64,000 nucleotides of DNA from Cephalopachus bancanus (GCA_027257055.1 JAPVLO010000123.1:1302001-1366000), one strand, 5' to 3'. Shown: positions 1 through 14,016, counted from the first letter of the stretch. Translations and numbers: made by a program. The notes: generated by a model not told the origin, from the letters alone.

Positions 1-383
1 TGTTTCTAAGGCAGGCTGCTGTGGGGAAAAAAAGCTTGTGTTATCTCTGGCTGTCATCTTAGTCAAGGAATGGAGGTGCTCCTAGTGGAAGAATAGAAGA
101 AGAGACACAGCCTTAGTGTTGTTGCTACAAACCATATGAAGACCAATCTGGCAAATGCTAGGAAAGGTGGCACTGCTAGGCTTATGCTTCCAGTTCCCAA
201 AGCTATTATTTTCATAAAACAAAATCCAAACTGCACTCTTTCATAATTATTCTTTTACTGGCACTACACAGACTGTGCATAAAGTTCCTTCCCACAATAT
301 TGGGATGGGGTGGTAGGGATTTGCATGTCCAATTGTGCTTTAGTGCAGTGCTAACTACAGAGGGGAGAGTGAGAATACAGTGG

Positions 384-601
384 TACAGGTTGAGCACTCT
401 CATCTGAAAATCCAAAATCCGAAATACTCTAAACCAATACTTTCTAAGTGCTGATATGATGCTCAAAGGCAATGCTCATTGGAGGATTTTGTATTTTCAG
501 AATAGAGATGCTCAAAACCAGGTATCTGCAAGTATTTCAAAATCTGAATCTGAAACACTTCTAGTCCCAAGCATTTCAGATAAGGAAAATACAACCTGTA
601 G
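384..601. mobile_element. MER2-like Tigger MITE
   Basis: The element starts TACAGGTTGAGCACTC and ends AAAATACAACCTGTA, an imperfect terminal inverted repeat flanked by TA. Internal motifs ATGATGCTCAAAGG and GCTCATTGGAGGATTTTG are typical of the Tigger-related MER2 group. It is about 218 bp, apparently end to end, and non-coding. The family name is from memory. Confidence 0.7.
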
Positions 602-1077
602 TAGTTTCTGTTCTTGCAGGAGAAAAAGAAAAATCAGGAACAACTCTCATGGTGAAGGTAAGACATGACCTGGGTTTTGAACAGCCAAGTTGGGATAAAG
701 AGAGTAGTAAAGAGAGGGAATTCCAGTGAAGGAAATAGGCCCAGAGGCAGGAACTGCCAGGACCTGTTTGTAGGACAGTGAGGAGATAGCTTAGTGTGGG
801 AAAGATCTGGTTAGACAGTGCCACATAATTAAAGGCCTTGATGAAGGAGAAAACTGGGTGCAGTAAAGGCTTTGAATAGGATAATGCTGAAATGGAGAAG
901 TATTTCAAAGAATTCTTGTCTGAAAGGTCTCTAGAATACTTGACTGCTATAATATATGCAACCCACCAGCAGGGGACCTTATAAGGATTCACACTATTAC
1001 AAAAGGAAGTCCAGTGAGCTTATAAAAGAAATGAACTTGGAAATGGAAACAGACGTTGTAATAAAGAACAACTTCTA

Positions 1078-1347
<270 letters not shown>

Positions 1348-1377
1348 CTAGGGATGACATAACCAAAGAACTGACTA

Positions 1378-1663
1378 TTTTTTGAGAGACAGGATTTTGC
1401 TATGTCACCCAGGCTGGTGTGCAGTGGCATGACTGCAGTAACCTTGAACTCTTGGGCTCAAGTGATCCTCCTGCCTCAGCCTTCCAAGTAGCTAGGACCA
1501 CAGATGTGTGCCATCATGCCCAGTTAATTGAAAAAAAATTTTTTTTGTAGAAATGGGGTCTTAATATGCTGCCCAGGCTGGTCGCAAACTTCTGGCCTCA
1601 AGTAATCCTCCCCCCTCAGGCTTTCAAAGTGCTGGGATTATAAGCATGACTCACTGTACTATT
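1378..1663 (-). repeat. Alu (old, AluJ-like)
   Basis: The reversed Alu runs from a T-rich tail to GTGCTGGGATTATAAGCATGA. It is diverged and lies in the RSPRY1 intron after exon 8's acceptor. Confidence 0.85.
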
Positions 1664-1902
1664 TTCTAGAAAGTAGAAATCTCATCACTAAATTTTTAGC
1701 TATGAAAAATGAATAATCATGGTTACCAAGTTGTGATTCTTAGGTAAGAAAATCCTTGCTTTTGACCCTGTTACACTTCACTGACTTTAAAGTGTCTACA
1801 TAGACAAAAACAGAATGTATGCCCATTTGATGGGATTCAAAGTTAGCTCATTCAGTAACTAAGAAAAATAAGATTTCTGACAACCAATACAGAAGATCAT
1901 TA

Positions 1903-2109
<207 letters not shown>

Positions 2110-2669
2110 TTACTCATTCAAATCCTCAATGATCTATTTGGCTAATAATGTTAATAATGAAGAACCAAGATAGTCCCTTAATATTTTTCTCTTGAAGCCA
2201 CTGGGTGAATTTATAGATGTCAAAATTTCAAAAGTATCTTGTTAAATCCACTGCTATTAGTGTACTTAACACTTAGTAACATTTATATGAGGGTGTTGTT
2301 CAATAAAATATTGATTTTTTTATATTCATTTAAGCAAGCCATTCAGAGCCTTGAATTATAAACTAAAAGTGATCTTTTATTCAGAACTCTAGAAAAAACC
2401 ATTCATCACCACCAAGTTCCAAAATTATAAATAATGAAATTAACAAAAAATGGCTTAGTTTTTAATCTAGTTCCCTAAAAGGAATTCTTCAAATGCTGAT
2501 AGTAGATAGAAAAGAGCAACAAATGAGCTTTTAGTTACATTTATGTGCATGTCACGAGTTCCCATTAAAGAAAGGTCTCTCTGTTGAACACACATCTTCT
2601 CACAGTCATGCTTCCCCACAGCTGCATTAGGAACCCCAGAGGATCCAGAACATCAGATGATGCCCACTC

Positions 2670-3235
2670 ACTTCCCTAGTGCCCACCTAAGTTCTGCAAA
2701 GCTCGTATAGCCCCCTCCCCTGCTGCAAAGTCTATTCAGCATTCTATTTCTTACCCTATTCATTCTCAGTCCCTCTGCCTGGCTTTTCAGGCCCTGAATC
2801 CTCTCCACCTGGCTACTTAGTCCTCCTATCTCTGAACACTGTCTTCTCTGATCAGATAATTCTCTGTCTTTGTGCTTCTGTGATGCACTCTTAGCCAAGA
2901 AACCCATTTTTTCCTCCTCTGGGCAAAATCAAACCCTAACCTTATAGCAGGACCCAGTTGAAATTCACCTTCATCAGGAAGTCTATCTTGACTACCCCAG
3001 TTCTCAAGTGCCCGTACCACCCAACCCCCTGGCCTTCTCTGAAGTCTTATGGTATTTAGTCTCAGCGAGGTAATTTTGCCCTTGATCATAACCTGTCATA
3101 AAATGGAGGCTAACTGTCATGTCTGAGTTTTGTTCCCTCAACTAACCAGCAAACTTATAAAAGCAAAGGACTACCATGCTACTTCTATATGTCCATAGCG
3201 CTCACTTAGAATAATATGTTCTAAGCACATCATCA
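2670..3235 (+). repeat. L2 3' end fragment
   Basis: A C/T-rich sequence (CCTCTGCCTGGCTTTTCAGG, AGTCTATCTTGACTACCCC) resembles the L2 3' region. It is diverged, with no open frame. Confidence 0.5.
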
Positions 3236-3814
3236 AGACACCGACAAATAATGTCTTTCACATCAGAGTTTTAAAAAAGGCCACGGCTCACTAGGCCCAC
3301 AAAAATAACTTTCAAAAATACAAACCATTCAAGACTGCAGACCAGTACTGTGAGAGATTTGAAGGCACAGCCCCAGCAAACCACAAGCTTCACAGACAAT
3401 ATATTAAATACTCCAGTGACAACAGTTTTAAGAGCAGAAGCAGTGAGGGGAAGGGCGAGGAGGAGTAGAGATTGATATACACTGCCTCCTGGCTTGGAAT
3501 GCCATGTAATTTTGTTTCTACCGTGGAGGTCCCTATTACCTTTTGGCAGACTCTAAGGACACACAAAAAAAGCCAATCTTGGCAGCTATCTTACGACTAA
3601 ATTTAAAACCAGACCAACTCAACTGTTTTTGCTGGTAATAAATTCCTATCCCCCCCCCTTTTTTAAGCATAGGAGGGAATAAATAAACACTCAGGAAACA
3701 CCTGCAAATAAAATTTATCATTGATTCCATTCTCTGTGCCAGTGGTTATGCTGGTAATTTGAGAAAAATGCACAATTCTAGACTAAGAATAACTAGCTTT
3801 GATGTCTCACTTAC

Positions 3815-3873
3815 CAGACACTGTAGTAAATATTCCAGTATTCCTGGGCTAAGCAAACCTATACTTGCAGGAC
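3815..3873 (-). CDS. RSPRY1: RSPRY1 exon 6
   Basis: A 59-nt exon completes a Gly codon and encodes PASIGLLSPGILEYLLQCL. The acceptor TTGTCTAG is at 3881-3874 and the donor GTAAGT is at 3814-3809. It ends on a whole codon. Reading through the donor would continue open for some residues and then stop in the intron. Confidence 0.95.
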
Positions 3874-4025
3874 CTAGACAAATACAACAAATATTTGATA
3901 TAATTAAAAGTGCCATATTTAAAAAAATCAGTAATGACAACCAAATTGTTTTGGTAAAACTCTTTACCTTTTATAAAGTACTCTCATGCACATTATCTTA
4001 TTCAAGCCTCCTGCTCTGAAGTAGA

Positions 4026-4537
4026 GAATAGTATTGTCCCCATTTCACAGGTGAGCAACTGAGCCCACAGCGTAAAGTCACTAGCTCCAGAGGACTCGGG
4101 AAGCACATAGCAGAGTCTGAACCTGCACCTATGTGTTTTGATTTCTTTTTTCTTTTTTTGAGTTGGAGTCGCACTCTGTCACCCAGACTGGAGTGCAGTG
4201 GCATGCTCACTGCCACCCCAGTGTTGACCTGCTGGGCTCCGGTAATCCTTCTGCCTCAGGCTTCCAAGTAGCCGGAACTACAAGCACACGCTACTCTGCC
4301 CGGCTACTTTTTTATCTACTGTAGAGATGAGGTCTCGCCAAGTTGCCCGGGCTGGTCTCGAACCCATGGGCTCAGGCAATCCACTCACCTCGGCTTCCCA
4401 AAGTGGCTGGGATTACAGGCTGAGCCACCAAGCCCAGCCTGTGTTTTGATTTCTAAACCACTGTTTCTTCTACTGTACATGATATAGCTAGTTGAGCAAT
4501 GCACTTGTACTTTGCTGTTAACTTTCCTAAAATGGGT
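4026..4537 (+). repeat. Arm A of an inverted duplication (MIR plus flank)
   Basis: A MIR in minus orientation plus about 90 bp of flank. Without the inserted Alu this arm is about 204 bp and is the reverse complement of 4834-5062 at high identity. For example TAACTTTCCTAAAATGGGT at 4519-4537 mirrors ACCCATTTTAGGAAAGTTA at 4834 onward. Confidence 0.85.
4147..4439 (-). repeat. Alu inserted into arm A, with TSD
   Basis: A full-length Alu of the derived type, flanked by a perfect 15-bp duplication TGTGTTTTGATTTCT (4132-4146 and 4440-4454). Arm B lacks it, so it inserted after the inverted duplication arose. Confidence 0.95.
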
Positions 4538-4661
4538 AATATTCACAAATTAAATATCTGCTTCTCAGGAACTGCTCTGAAGTTTCTTTTCCTCAACTCT
4601 TACCTTGTATGTCTTCTTGACCTAGTGAAACTTTATAAAATGTATATATATTATGTTATAC

Positions 4662-5278
4662 AAGAGGTCTGACAATTAAGTTTGCAAGCTCATCCTAGAA
4701 AAAGTGCTACATATCTCATTGCTGAGTATCATTATGGTCACCTTTGAAGTAGTCCCTTTGGGAAGCTATGCACCGATGCCAGCACCTAGTGCACCCATCG
4801 AAGCAATTTTGGAACTCTTTTTAGGTACTCTTTTTACCCATTTTAGGAAAGTTAACAGCAAAGTACAAGTACCTTGCTTAACTAGCTATATAATGCACAG
4901 TAGAAGAAACAATGGTTTAGAAATCAAAACACATTAAGTGTGGGTTCAGACTCTTGCTATATGCTCCTTGGAGCTCCATATTCTTGCTATGGAATACCCT
5001 GGAGTTAATGGCTTTACTCCGTGGGATCAGTTGCTCACCTGTGAAATAGGGATAGTACTCTGATGGAATGGTCATCAGAGCTGTCTTCATATTACCCTTG
5101 ATGTCCTGAATGTCATCAAAGGTCTTCCTTTCAATATTTCCTTTGTCTTCAGGTAAAGAAAAAAGTCACTGGAGGCCAGATCAGGTGAGTAGGGAGGGTG
5201 TTCCAATACAGTTATTTGTACAGTGTTGCCAACGTAAGTGCACGGTGGCACATTTGCAAACTTAACTGTCAGACTCAA
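4662..5278 (-). mobile_element. Mariner element, internally deleted and split
   Basis: The ends are inverted repeats: GAGGTCTGACAATTAAGTTT at 4664 and its imperfect complement ending GTCAGACTC near 5276. Between about 4834 and 5062 it is interrupted by the inverted arm B. The minus strand of 5087-5215 encodes LEHPPYSPDLASSDFFLYLK, a mariner transposase signature containing an Asp of the DD34D triad. No complete transposase remains. Confidence 0.85.
4834..5062 (-). repeat. Arm B of the inverted duplication, inside the mariner
   Basis: The reverse complement of arm A (4026-4537 minus its Alu). It sits exactly between mariner blocks that would otherwise be adjacent (ending GGAACTCTTTTT and starting GGAATGGTCATCAGAG). 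Confidence 0.85.
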
Positions 5279-5283
5279 TGAAT

Positions 5284-5476
5284 AACGACAACAGCTCTGA
5301 TGGGCATTCCAGTAAAAGAGTTCCAAAATTGTTTTGCTGGGTAGACTAGGCGCTGGTGTCAGTGCATAGCTTCCCAGTGGGAGTACTTGGAAGATGACTG
5401 TGATATACAGCAATGAGGTATGCAGCACTTTTTCTAGGATGGTTCAGGAACCTAATTGTCAGATCTCACACATACA
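5284..5476 (-). mobile_element. Second mariner fragment, opposite orientation
   Basis: The reverse complement begins GATCTGACAATTAGG and matches the terminal block of the neighbouring copy (CCATCCTAGAAAAAGTGCTG, GGAAGCTATGCACTGA). It is truncated where it meets the first copy. Confidence 0.8.
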
Positions 5477-5543
5477 TATAGTCTTTGTTAAGCTGAACTT
5501 AGCTTTTTCCTTTATTCTTAATTTTAAAGCAAATAAGTACAAC

Positions 5544-5838
5544 TTTTTTTTTTGGAGTGAGCCTGAGTCTCACTTTGTTGCCCAGGCTGGAGTGCAGTAG
5601 CACGCTCAGGCCTCACTGCAGCCTTGACCTCCTAGGTTCAGGTGATCCTTCTGCCTCAGCCTCTCAAGTAGCTAAGAGTATAGGCATGTGCCACCACACT
5701 CAGTTAATTTTTTTATTTTTGTAAAGACAAGGTCTCACAATATTGTTCAGGTTGGTCTCAAACTTCAGGGCTCAAGCAATCCTCCCACTTTGGCCTCCAC
5801 AACTGAAATTACAGGTGTGAGCCACTGTATCCAGTCAA
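5544..5838 (-). repeat. Alu (AluJ-like)
   Basis: A reversed Alu with T-tail, right and left arms, ending at the CCAGT consensus edge. It lies in RSPRY1 intron 5. Confidence 0.85.
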
Positions 5839-6012
5839 CAAATCTATCCTTTTAAATTCCTCCCTGAAAATCCATAAAGCTATCTCCATAGCCTTTGAGT
5901 AATTTTCTTCCAGTTAGTGCTTATCCCTCATTTTTAAGTTTTTTTGAGCTACCTCTTTTTAGCGCAACAGGTTTGATCAAAGACCTGCAGTGCAAATTTC
6001 CCTTCAATGTCA

Positions 6013-6180
<168 letters not shown>

Positions 6181-6537
6181 CTAAAACAAAAATGTACAAG
6201 TAGATTTGCTATATATACTATCAGGTTGTTTTCCCAGGTTAATTTCTGGGACAGAAGTTACAGATGTTAAGTAAACTCAGAATAACCATACAAAAATTAT
6301 ATAATATACTCCAATGACACCATTATTGCTGAAAAATATTTGATCAATCTGAAAGTTTTCTTACATGAATTACTAGACTCCATTTCATTCAAAATGTACC
6401 AGTTATGCCAAATATATGCTATATATATACTTGAATCACTAAAGAGACTAAACCCACTCAAATACATTATGATTGATAATACCAGGGGCTAGTGATGTTG
6501 AAGCAAAAAAGTTACTTTTTAAAAAAAGTTTTGCCAA

Positions 6538-7272
6538 TATTGATGTAACTCAACTCACATGATGCTATGTCTTCATTTGTCGTGTTTATGTAAAGGCATG
6601 GGGTCAGTTGTTGGTACATCAGAGCTACGAAATGTCTTTTTATAATAGATCACCAGCACTCATCTCATGTTTTTTTAATGGAGGATGAAGAGCACTGATA
6701 TATAATCTCCTTTAAAAGATCGAAGTGAAGAGGGTTTTTTTTTTTTGGCTCACATTGAGCATTACTGAAAGTTCGGAATGAAGTGAGTGCTCAGGATAAC
6801 ATCTTTCTTTGGAAATAAATGACAAAGAACCATTGAGAGTTTTACAAATCATTTGTTTTACTACTTACATGCAAATGAGAAAATGAGACCAGAACATTAC
6901 TAACTTGATGCATCCTCATACTATCAATACTTACAAGTCATAAGAATAATTTGATATAATATAAAGAAATATTTTCATAGACATCAGAGCAAAGATAATT
7001 GCTCTCTAAAAATGTATATGTTGTAAGTTTATGTTTAGTAAATAATCAGATTCAGTTTTTAAAACTGAAGAAAGCTGTTTGCACATGGATCACACTATCA
7101 GAAGAACAGTAATGCTTGAATATTTGTAATCTGGTTTTGCATACAGTGAAATTTGAAGGTTTATTTAGGCTATGTAAATTTGTTTATTTTAATGAACAGA
7201 ATTGTTTATAGAGTATTAACATTTGTTGTCCACACAATAAATTGATATGTTGCCATAAGTGTTAAAGAAAAA
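6538..7272 (+). pseudogene. Processed retrocopy of an unidentified mRNA 3' end
   Basis: About 735 bp of AT-rich non-repeat DNA ending in a poly(A) run (7267-7279), with AATAAA at about 7237-7242, some 25 nt before it. A direct repeat AAAGTTTTGCCAA occurs just left (ends 6537) and right (ends 7289). These are hallmarks of L1-mediated retroposition of a polyadenylated transcript. I find no open frame, so it looks like a 5'-truncated copy of a 3' UTR. The source gene is not recognised. It lies in the RSPRY1 intron between exons 4 and 5. Confidence 0.7.
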
Positions 7273-7955
7273 AAAAAAAGTTTTGCCAAACAAGAACAAA
7301 TCTCAATAGAATTTTCAAGGCAAATTAAAACGGAAATCTCTTATAAGTCATGAAAAAGGTCAATTCATCAGTGATAAGGCTAAAGATTTTCTCTTCTGTC
7401 TACAGCGTTCTTCCACATGGGACCCAAATGTCTGAGACTTAAGCAGACAAATGAAAGATATCAGAATCCAAATTTAAAGAAATAAAAAAAGATTCTATAA
7501 AACATATGGACTAAGGCAATGAACGTTTGACACTTTTGTTCTATGTAAGGAATAATCAAGGTTACACTAATCCTTAATATAGTTGAGTAAGACTCAAAAG
7601 TGCTTTCAGTTTTTCCTCTCCATAGAAAACATTTAAAAAACTTTTGTTATGAGAAAATTACTTCAGAAAGAAATCAGCTCAGCAACTAAACATTCTCTTC
7701 TAGCTTTTGAGCAAAGATTGCCACTTCAGATATAAATGATCCTATTTTTAACATTTTTAAACTAAAGCCTTATACTAAGATATTGGCAGAGGACGTAACA
7801 CTTCATTTGTAATAAAAAACAAATTTATATAATGAAATAATACTGAATAAAACATCCCAAATGTATAAAGAGGAAATGAATTATATCAAATGTTCTTTTT
7901 GGTCATTTATCCTGTGCTTAAGCACAGATGACAGTTTCATAAAAGACAAGTATTA

Positions 7956-8129
<174 letters not shown>

Positions 8130-8772
8130 CTATATAATTTATAAAGTGACACAAGATGACTTCACATTAAAAGGAAGACTTTTGGCTTTCATCCTGTAGC
8201 TTTTAAGCAGTTAATATTTGGCATGGACATAGCCATCAATTGCTAGCCATTATGGTGAAGTTTAAAAAAAAAAAATCCCAAGGTACAGGAGTCTGGTGAT
8301 TTGAGGGTACCTTTATTTGGAAAAAGTTTAAGCTATGGTCATGGGTTCTCAAATTATAATTAAAATAATTTTAAGTTTCTTATTTACTATATAGGAGTTA
8401 ACTGAAAAAACTAAGTATATTCATCAGTTGGCTCTATTTTCAGAATGATACTTAGGAAATTGAGGAAGAAAAAATTATTCTTCCCATTCTAGAACTGTAT
8501 GGTAAAAAAATGTGTCAGTGAGAAGAATTTTTTTCCCATAATTTCAAGTGAGATAAAGTCATCAGTGAGAGGTATAGTTATATATTCAGAATACAATATA
8601 CACTGCCTATTACATTTGTACAGGGAAATATCCAAACAGTAAGAGCTTTTTTCTTGGTTATGTATGCTAAGCATTTTGGGAATCTTTCATCTCAAAAACA
8701 AATTTTAAAAATGGCCACATTTCTTCATTATTAATTCATTAGAAAGTATTAAAAACAAAGCTTTAAAAATAC

Positions 8773-8825
8773 CTGTTTCTGCCATTTCATGTAATGTAAT
8801 CATTGAATAGGGAGGTTCCTGATCA
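8773..8825 (-). CDS. RSPRY1: RSPRY1 exon 3
   Basis: A 53-nt exon completes the Asn codon and encodes DQEPPYSMITLHEMAET plus the first base of an Asp codon. The acceptor is a T-tract ending in CAG at 8826-8828 and the donor is GTATTT at 8772-8767, which is weak at +5/+6. The exon length fits the phases of both neighbouring exons exactly. Its sequence matches the family right after the LVD end of exon 2. Confidence 0.95.
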
Positions 8826-10887
8826 CTGAAAAAAAACATTTAAGACATTAAACTTGAGGAAATAATAAATGACAATTGCAAAAAAAAAAAAATTCAAACT
8901 GGAGGTGTAGGGGTACAAAGTGAAAGAAGAAATGAATACAAATGAATGCAGGGAAAGAGATGGAAGAGACAACCTATAAGGACAAAAGTCTATCATATGT
9001 GCTTATTTCCACAGTCGCTGTCCATAATGGCCCACAAACAACACAGGTAGATGGGTACACACAAGGACCACCCTTTGGCCTGAGGTAAAGCAGGACTTAT
9101 AACTAGAGGCCAGAGACTACTCTCAGCTTTACCTCTAGAAGCCCAATGTCAGCTGGGATAAGCCAGAAAGGTCAACATCATCTTTCTCATACTTACCTCA
9201 AAAAAATGCCAGGAAGGAAGTTGATAATCGCAACTGAGGACTTATGGAAACAAGAGCCTATATAAACATCTTCATTTTAAAGCTTTCTTCTGGGAAATAT
9301 TACTACATGCTTACATCTCATAAAACAGAATTAGAATAAACCAAACTTAATCAAGGAACTATTTAACATTCTACACATTTCTCTAACATGGCATTATATA
9401 CCTTAAGTCAGTAGGTTTTCAAACTGTGATCCCAGAAATCTTAAAGAGGTGCTTCAGAGGAACTTCAGTAACAAAATATTTTCCAACAAATAAATTCTAA
9501 TAGCCTAAGAGCTCACCATTTATCTGTTTACATAAGTGTGGGTCTCTTTTATTGTGAGAAAACTACAAAAACTATTGTCTTAAGTCATTTAACCCTCAGA
9601 ATAACCTGTGATATGGAAATTGTGATGATCATTTCAAGTACTCAATAGGTGCTATTTGATATATCCTGTATCTTTCATAATAAAGGAAAATTTTTATTTG
9701 AAAGAATTTTCTAAACAATACAACTAACTGATGCAAACATTTCTGTAGAAATCAGACAGTAAATAAATTAAGTATGTATATACCCAACAATCCTGGAGAA
9801 TTTTACACAGGTCCATAAACCGATGCATATTTATGCTGCTCATTGCAGTGTTATTTGGAGAAACAAAAATTTGGCAGTAACCTAAGTGATCATCACCAGA
9901 TGAGAATGTAATAAAATATAGTGCTTTCAAGCATACAAAAGAATACTCTGTAGTAGTCAGAAGCAGTTGTAAATTTATATACAGCAATATAGGTGTCCAT
10001 GTTAGGAGAGGTTAGAAACAGAGAAGTTTGTATAACTAAATCAGTTATGTATATTTTAAAAATCACACACAAAACTATATAAATATTCTTCCTATATAGA
10101 CATAAACAAACATAAAGCAGGCAAATTGGAAGCCCATACCTTAAATTCACTAGAATGACTACCTACTGATATTTGTAGGTGGGTGGTAGAGAGAAGAATG
10201 GGATTAGGAAAAAAGAGAAAAATAATAAAATACAACAAAGAGTCAGCAACCAATAAGGATAGGGGCACCTTGATTCTATAGAGATTTGGAGTAAAAATTT
10301 CTGGTGGGAGGCAGAAGCTAAAGCTGTAAGGCCACTGGGCTATGGGTCAGGAACTGGACAGGGTGACCGGGAGCTCTAAGCTTGCATGATAAGGGGGATC
10401 AAAACCCCATGTGCACAAGGAATGAAGCAGATTCACTAAGTGAAGCTGACACAGGGTTTCTTTCTTAGTAAAAGGAGCTGAAAAAAGTTATGAGTGACAA
10501 TCTCAGCTGTAACTGGCACAAAGCTGCAAGTCCCCAGTGACAGGAAAAGGAAAAGAAAGCTATGCAGGGGACCTGAGTGTCTTATAGCAGAGCTACCAAT
10601 TCCAATTTTAGTTCATTCAGTGAGGTTTCTTGGGTCACAGAGACAACAAAACAACAAGGAGGAGGGTGGAGGGAGGGGGTGAGAGAGAACATACATCATG
10701 CAAGTGGAGAAAAAACTTCCATCAAGATGAGTCTGCAAATTAAATTCCAAAGCACATGAGATTAACTAACAGACCATTAACAATCTCATTCTGAAGATAA
10801 AGTCACTACCAGAAATATGCCAATAACAGAACTTCAAAATGATTTTAAATATATTTAAAGGAACAACAACTATAATAAGCACATGGC

Positions 10888-11183
10888 ATTTTTTGTTTTT
10901 TTTTTTGAGTTGGAGTCTCACTCTGTCGCCCAGACTGGAGTGCAGTGGCACGCTCCGGCCACCGCAGCCTCAACCTGCTGGGCTCCCGCGATCCTTCCGC
11001 CTCAGCCTTCCAAGTAGCTGGAACTACAGGCATGCGCTACCACGCCCGGCTAATTTTTGATTTATTGTAGAGATGAGGTCTCACCAAGTTGCCCAGGCAG
11101 GTCTCGAACCCGCAGGCTCAGGCAATCCACTCACCTCAGCCTCCCAAAGCACGGGATTACAGGCTGAGCTACCAAGCCAGGCT
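10888..11183 (-). repeat. Alu, derived type
   Basis: Reversed full-length copy with GAGTTGGAGTCTCACTC start; flanking GCACATGG duplicates (10879 and 11184). Confidence 0.9.
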
Positions 11184-12474
11184 GCACATGGAATTTTTTA
11201 AAAAGATATGAATCAAGAGGAAAAGAAAAAAATAAAAATTCTGGGAATGACATAAAGTTACCTGAAATAAAAATCTTAATAGCGCAACTCCAGATGTGCC
11301 ATAAAGAGAAAATTAATGAATCAAAAGACAGTAATAAGGAATTCACAGAACACAGCAGAAGCAATATTCCAAGAGATAGTGGCAAAGTAATTTCCAGAAC
11401 TGAAGAACATGACTTTAGATTGAATGTATGTAGGATTAAAATTAAACAATAACAAAAAATACGAAAACCTTGTTTAGATTAAGGGAAAAGAAAAGCTGGA
11501 TATGAAGGTATGCTATAAATCGGCAATTGATTTCAAAACAAAGTTGTGGAAAACTAGAAGCAACACCATGAAATGCCTTCCTATAGCAATTTTCTCACTG
11601 TGGCATTAGGAACAGTTCTACCCTCTCAGACCAGTGACATCCTTTCCTAAGTAACCAAGTAGAGAGAAGAGGACAATAAATTCAGATCATTTTACGAAAT
11701 GTGATACCTGCATGCCTCCTTCTATGTATTTTCTTACTAAGCTCACCTGTCCTAACAATCTTTCATGTTTGGTTTTAAAAGTCCTATATACTTTATGCTA
11801 TAAAATTCTTCTCTTTCAACAGCTTCTGAAAAACAAGCTATGCATCCATGTTAATAAACTGTTGGAATTCTATTCTGCTATGTCCTTTCCCCATTTGCTT
11901 CACACCTGCCTTATTTTTCCATCCTCAGAAAAGTTATACCTACAATTCAGTAAACATAGGTTTAAGGTAAAAGTTACCCTGTTATTCAAATGTACCACCA
12001 CTTGCTTCTCATAAGTGAATTATGAGCTTTGGCAACAAGACCACTTATAATGTGTAATATTTTCCAGAACTTGGAAATAAGACTCCTACCTTGCTCCCAT
12101 ACTCCCTTAATTTCTCTCTTTTAAAATATAGCAAAGTCTATTCTGCACCTGTTTTCTAAAGGGTTTAAGTTAACATTACTTGTGGTTTACTTCTTTATTT
12201 AGGAAGGATAACTCTTCCTTTCAATTTTATAGTAAAAGAGTTTTTTAAAAAAATTCTTCTTGAAGACCAATAAATGCCCCGGTATTTTATGGAAAAGTCA
12301 AATGTAGCTCTAAGGATTGTTTGTATTCAGAGATATGTCCTGTTTTAAGCTATAGTTTTTGAGAAATAAAACAAAACTGGGCTTTTATAAATGTGATTAT
12401 CAAGTATTTATATACTTAAATTTACTGGCAGGGCCTAAAGGAAAAAGAGTCCAGAAATAACTTTTTAAAAAATA

Positions 12475-12705
12475 CTACCATCTACTGAGAAATTGTTATG
12501 TACAAAACTCAATACTAGATGCTCTATATAATTATCTCATGATAACCCTTGTAGGAAAAGTGTTACTCTCCACTTATAGATGGGGAACCTATAGTGGAGG
12601 CTTAAAGAAGTGACTTACCCAGTGTCATGCAGCTAGTAAGGAGCTGGGCCAGAATTTGACCTGGGTCCACTATGGTTCTAAAATTTGTGCTCTTAACCAC
12701 ACAAA
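12475..12705 (-). repeat. MIR
   Basis: Reversed MIR core: TGACTTACCCAGTGTCATGC and GACCTGGGTCCACTATGGTT with GTGCTCTTAACCACA at the 5' end. Confidence 0.75.
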
Positions 12706-13322
12706 CTTAAGTTAAATGTTTTTTCAACTTGAATGATGCCCTTTAATTTCCCTGTTATTCAATCTGGGATTCTGTACTTAGACAAAACAGGGGAAAAGAC
12801 AAAACAGGTACAGTTTTAACTGACAAGCTTCCTAAATGGATCAAAGAGAGCCAAATAAGGAATATAAAAAAGGAGGAGGATGAAAACTCTCCTTGGCCTT
12901 TGTCCTTACATTGCCAACAGATATTGTGTGCAGTCATGTTCTTGGTAAAACAATTTCTCTTGAATCTCTGATCAGTGGAATAGATAGGCAAGCACGATAA
13001 CAGTAGGTCTTCGTGAAACCATTTCCTATTGTAGCTAGCAATACAAATTCACTCCATAGTTACTCTATTCCCTAATAAAGATCATAGTTCTAATTAGTGT
13101 TGTCTGCTTCAGAAACGTTTAGACATTTCCAGACAGAAGTAGATGACAGGAAATAAAAACATCTAACCTTATCATTTACTCTGCCATCAGAGGAGAAATA
13201 AAATACAGTATTCTCCCATGCCCTCTGAGCACAAAGGCTTGGCGAATATGTCTTAGAGTCCAAAAGTCATGGTTCCTGGCAGAACACTTCATTACTGGAG
13301 GTGACTGTGAGTCAGATACTTA

Positions 13323-13828
<506 letters not shown>

Positions 13829-14016
13829 CTAAAAGAAAATGAGGAAAAGGAAATTTAATGGATGATTCTTGGCCACTTAATTACTCAAACTTTCCTAGTT
13901 TGATTTTTATAGACATTAGGATTCCAATGAAGAATAAGCATTGGTTATTTTTACAGGTTTCCAATACAAGAGATAGCTCTGGATAACAGAACTAACAATT
14001 AATCAACAATTTCTGA

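Noticed and set aside
5087..5428. 113-codon ORF as a transposase gene
   Set aside because: It runs across the junction of two mariner fragments and holds only part of a transposase; it is a remnant.
7912..7927. 16-bp palindrome near RSPRY1 exon 4 donor
   Set aside because: No evidence of function; could be chance.
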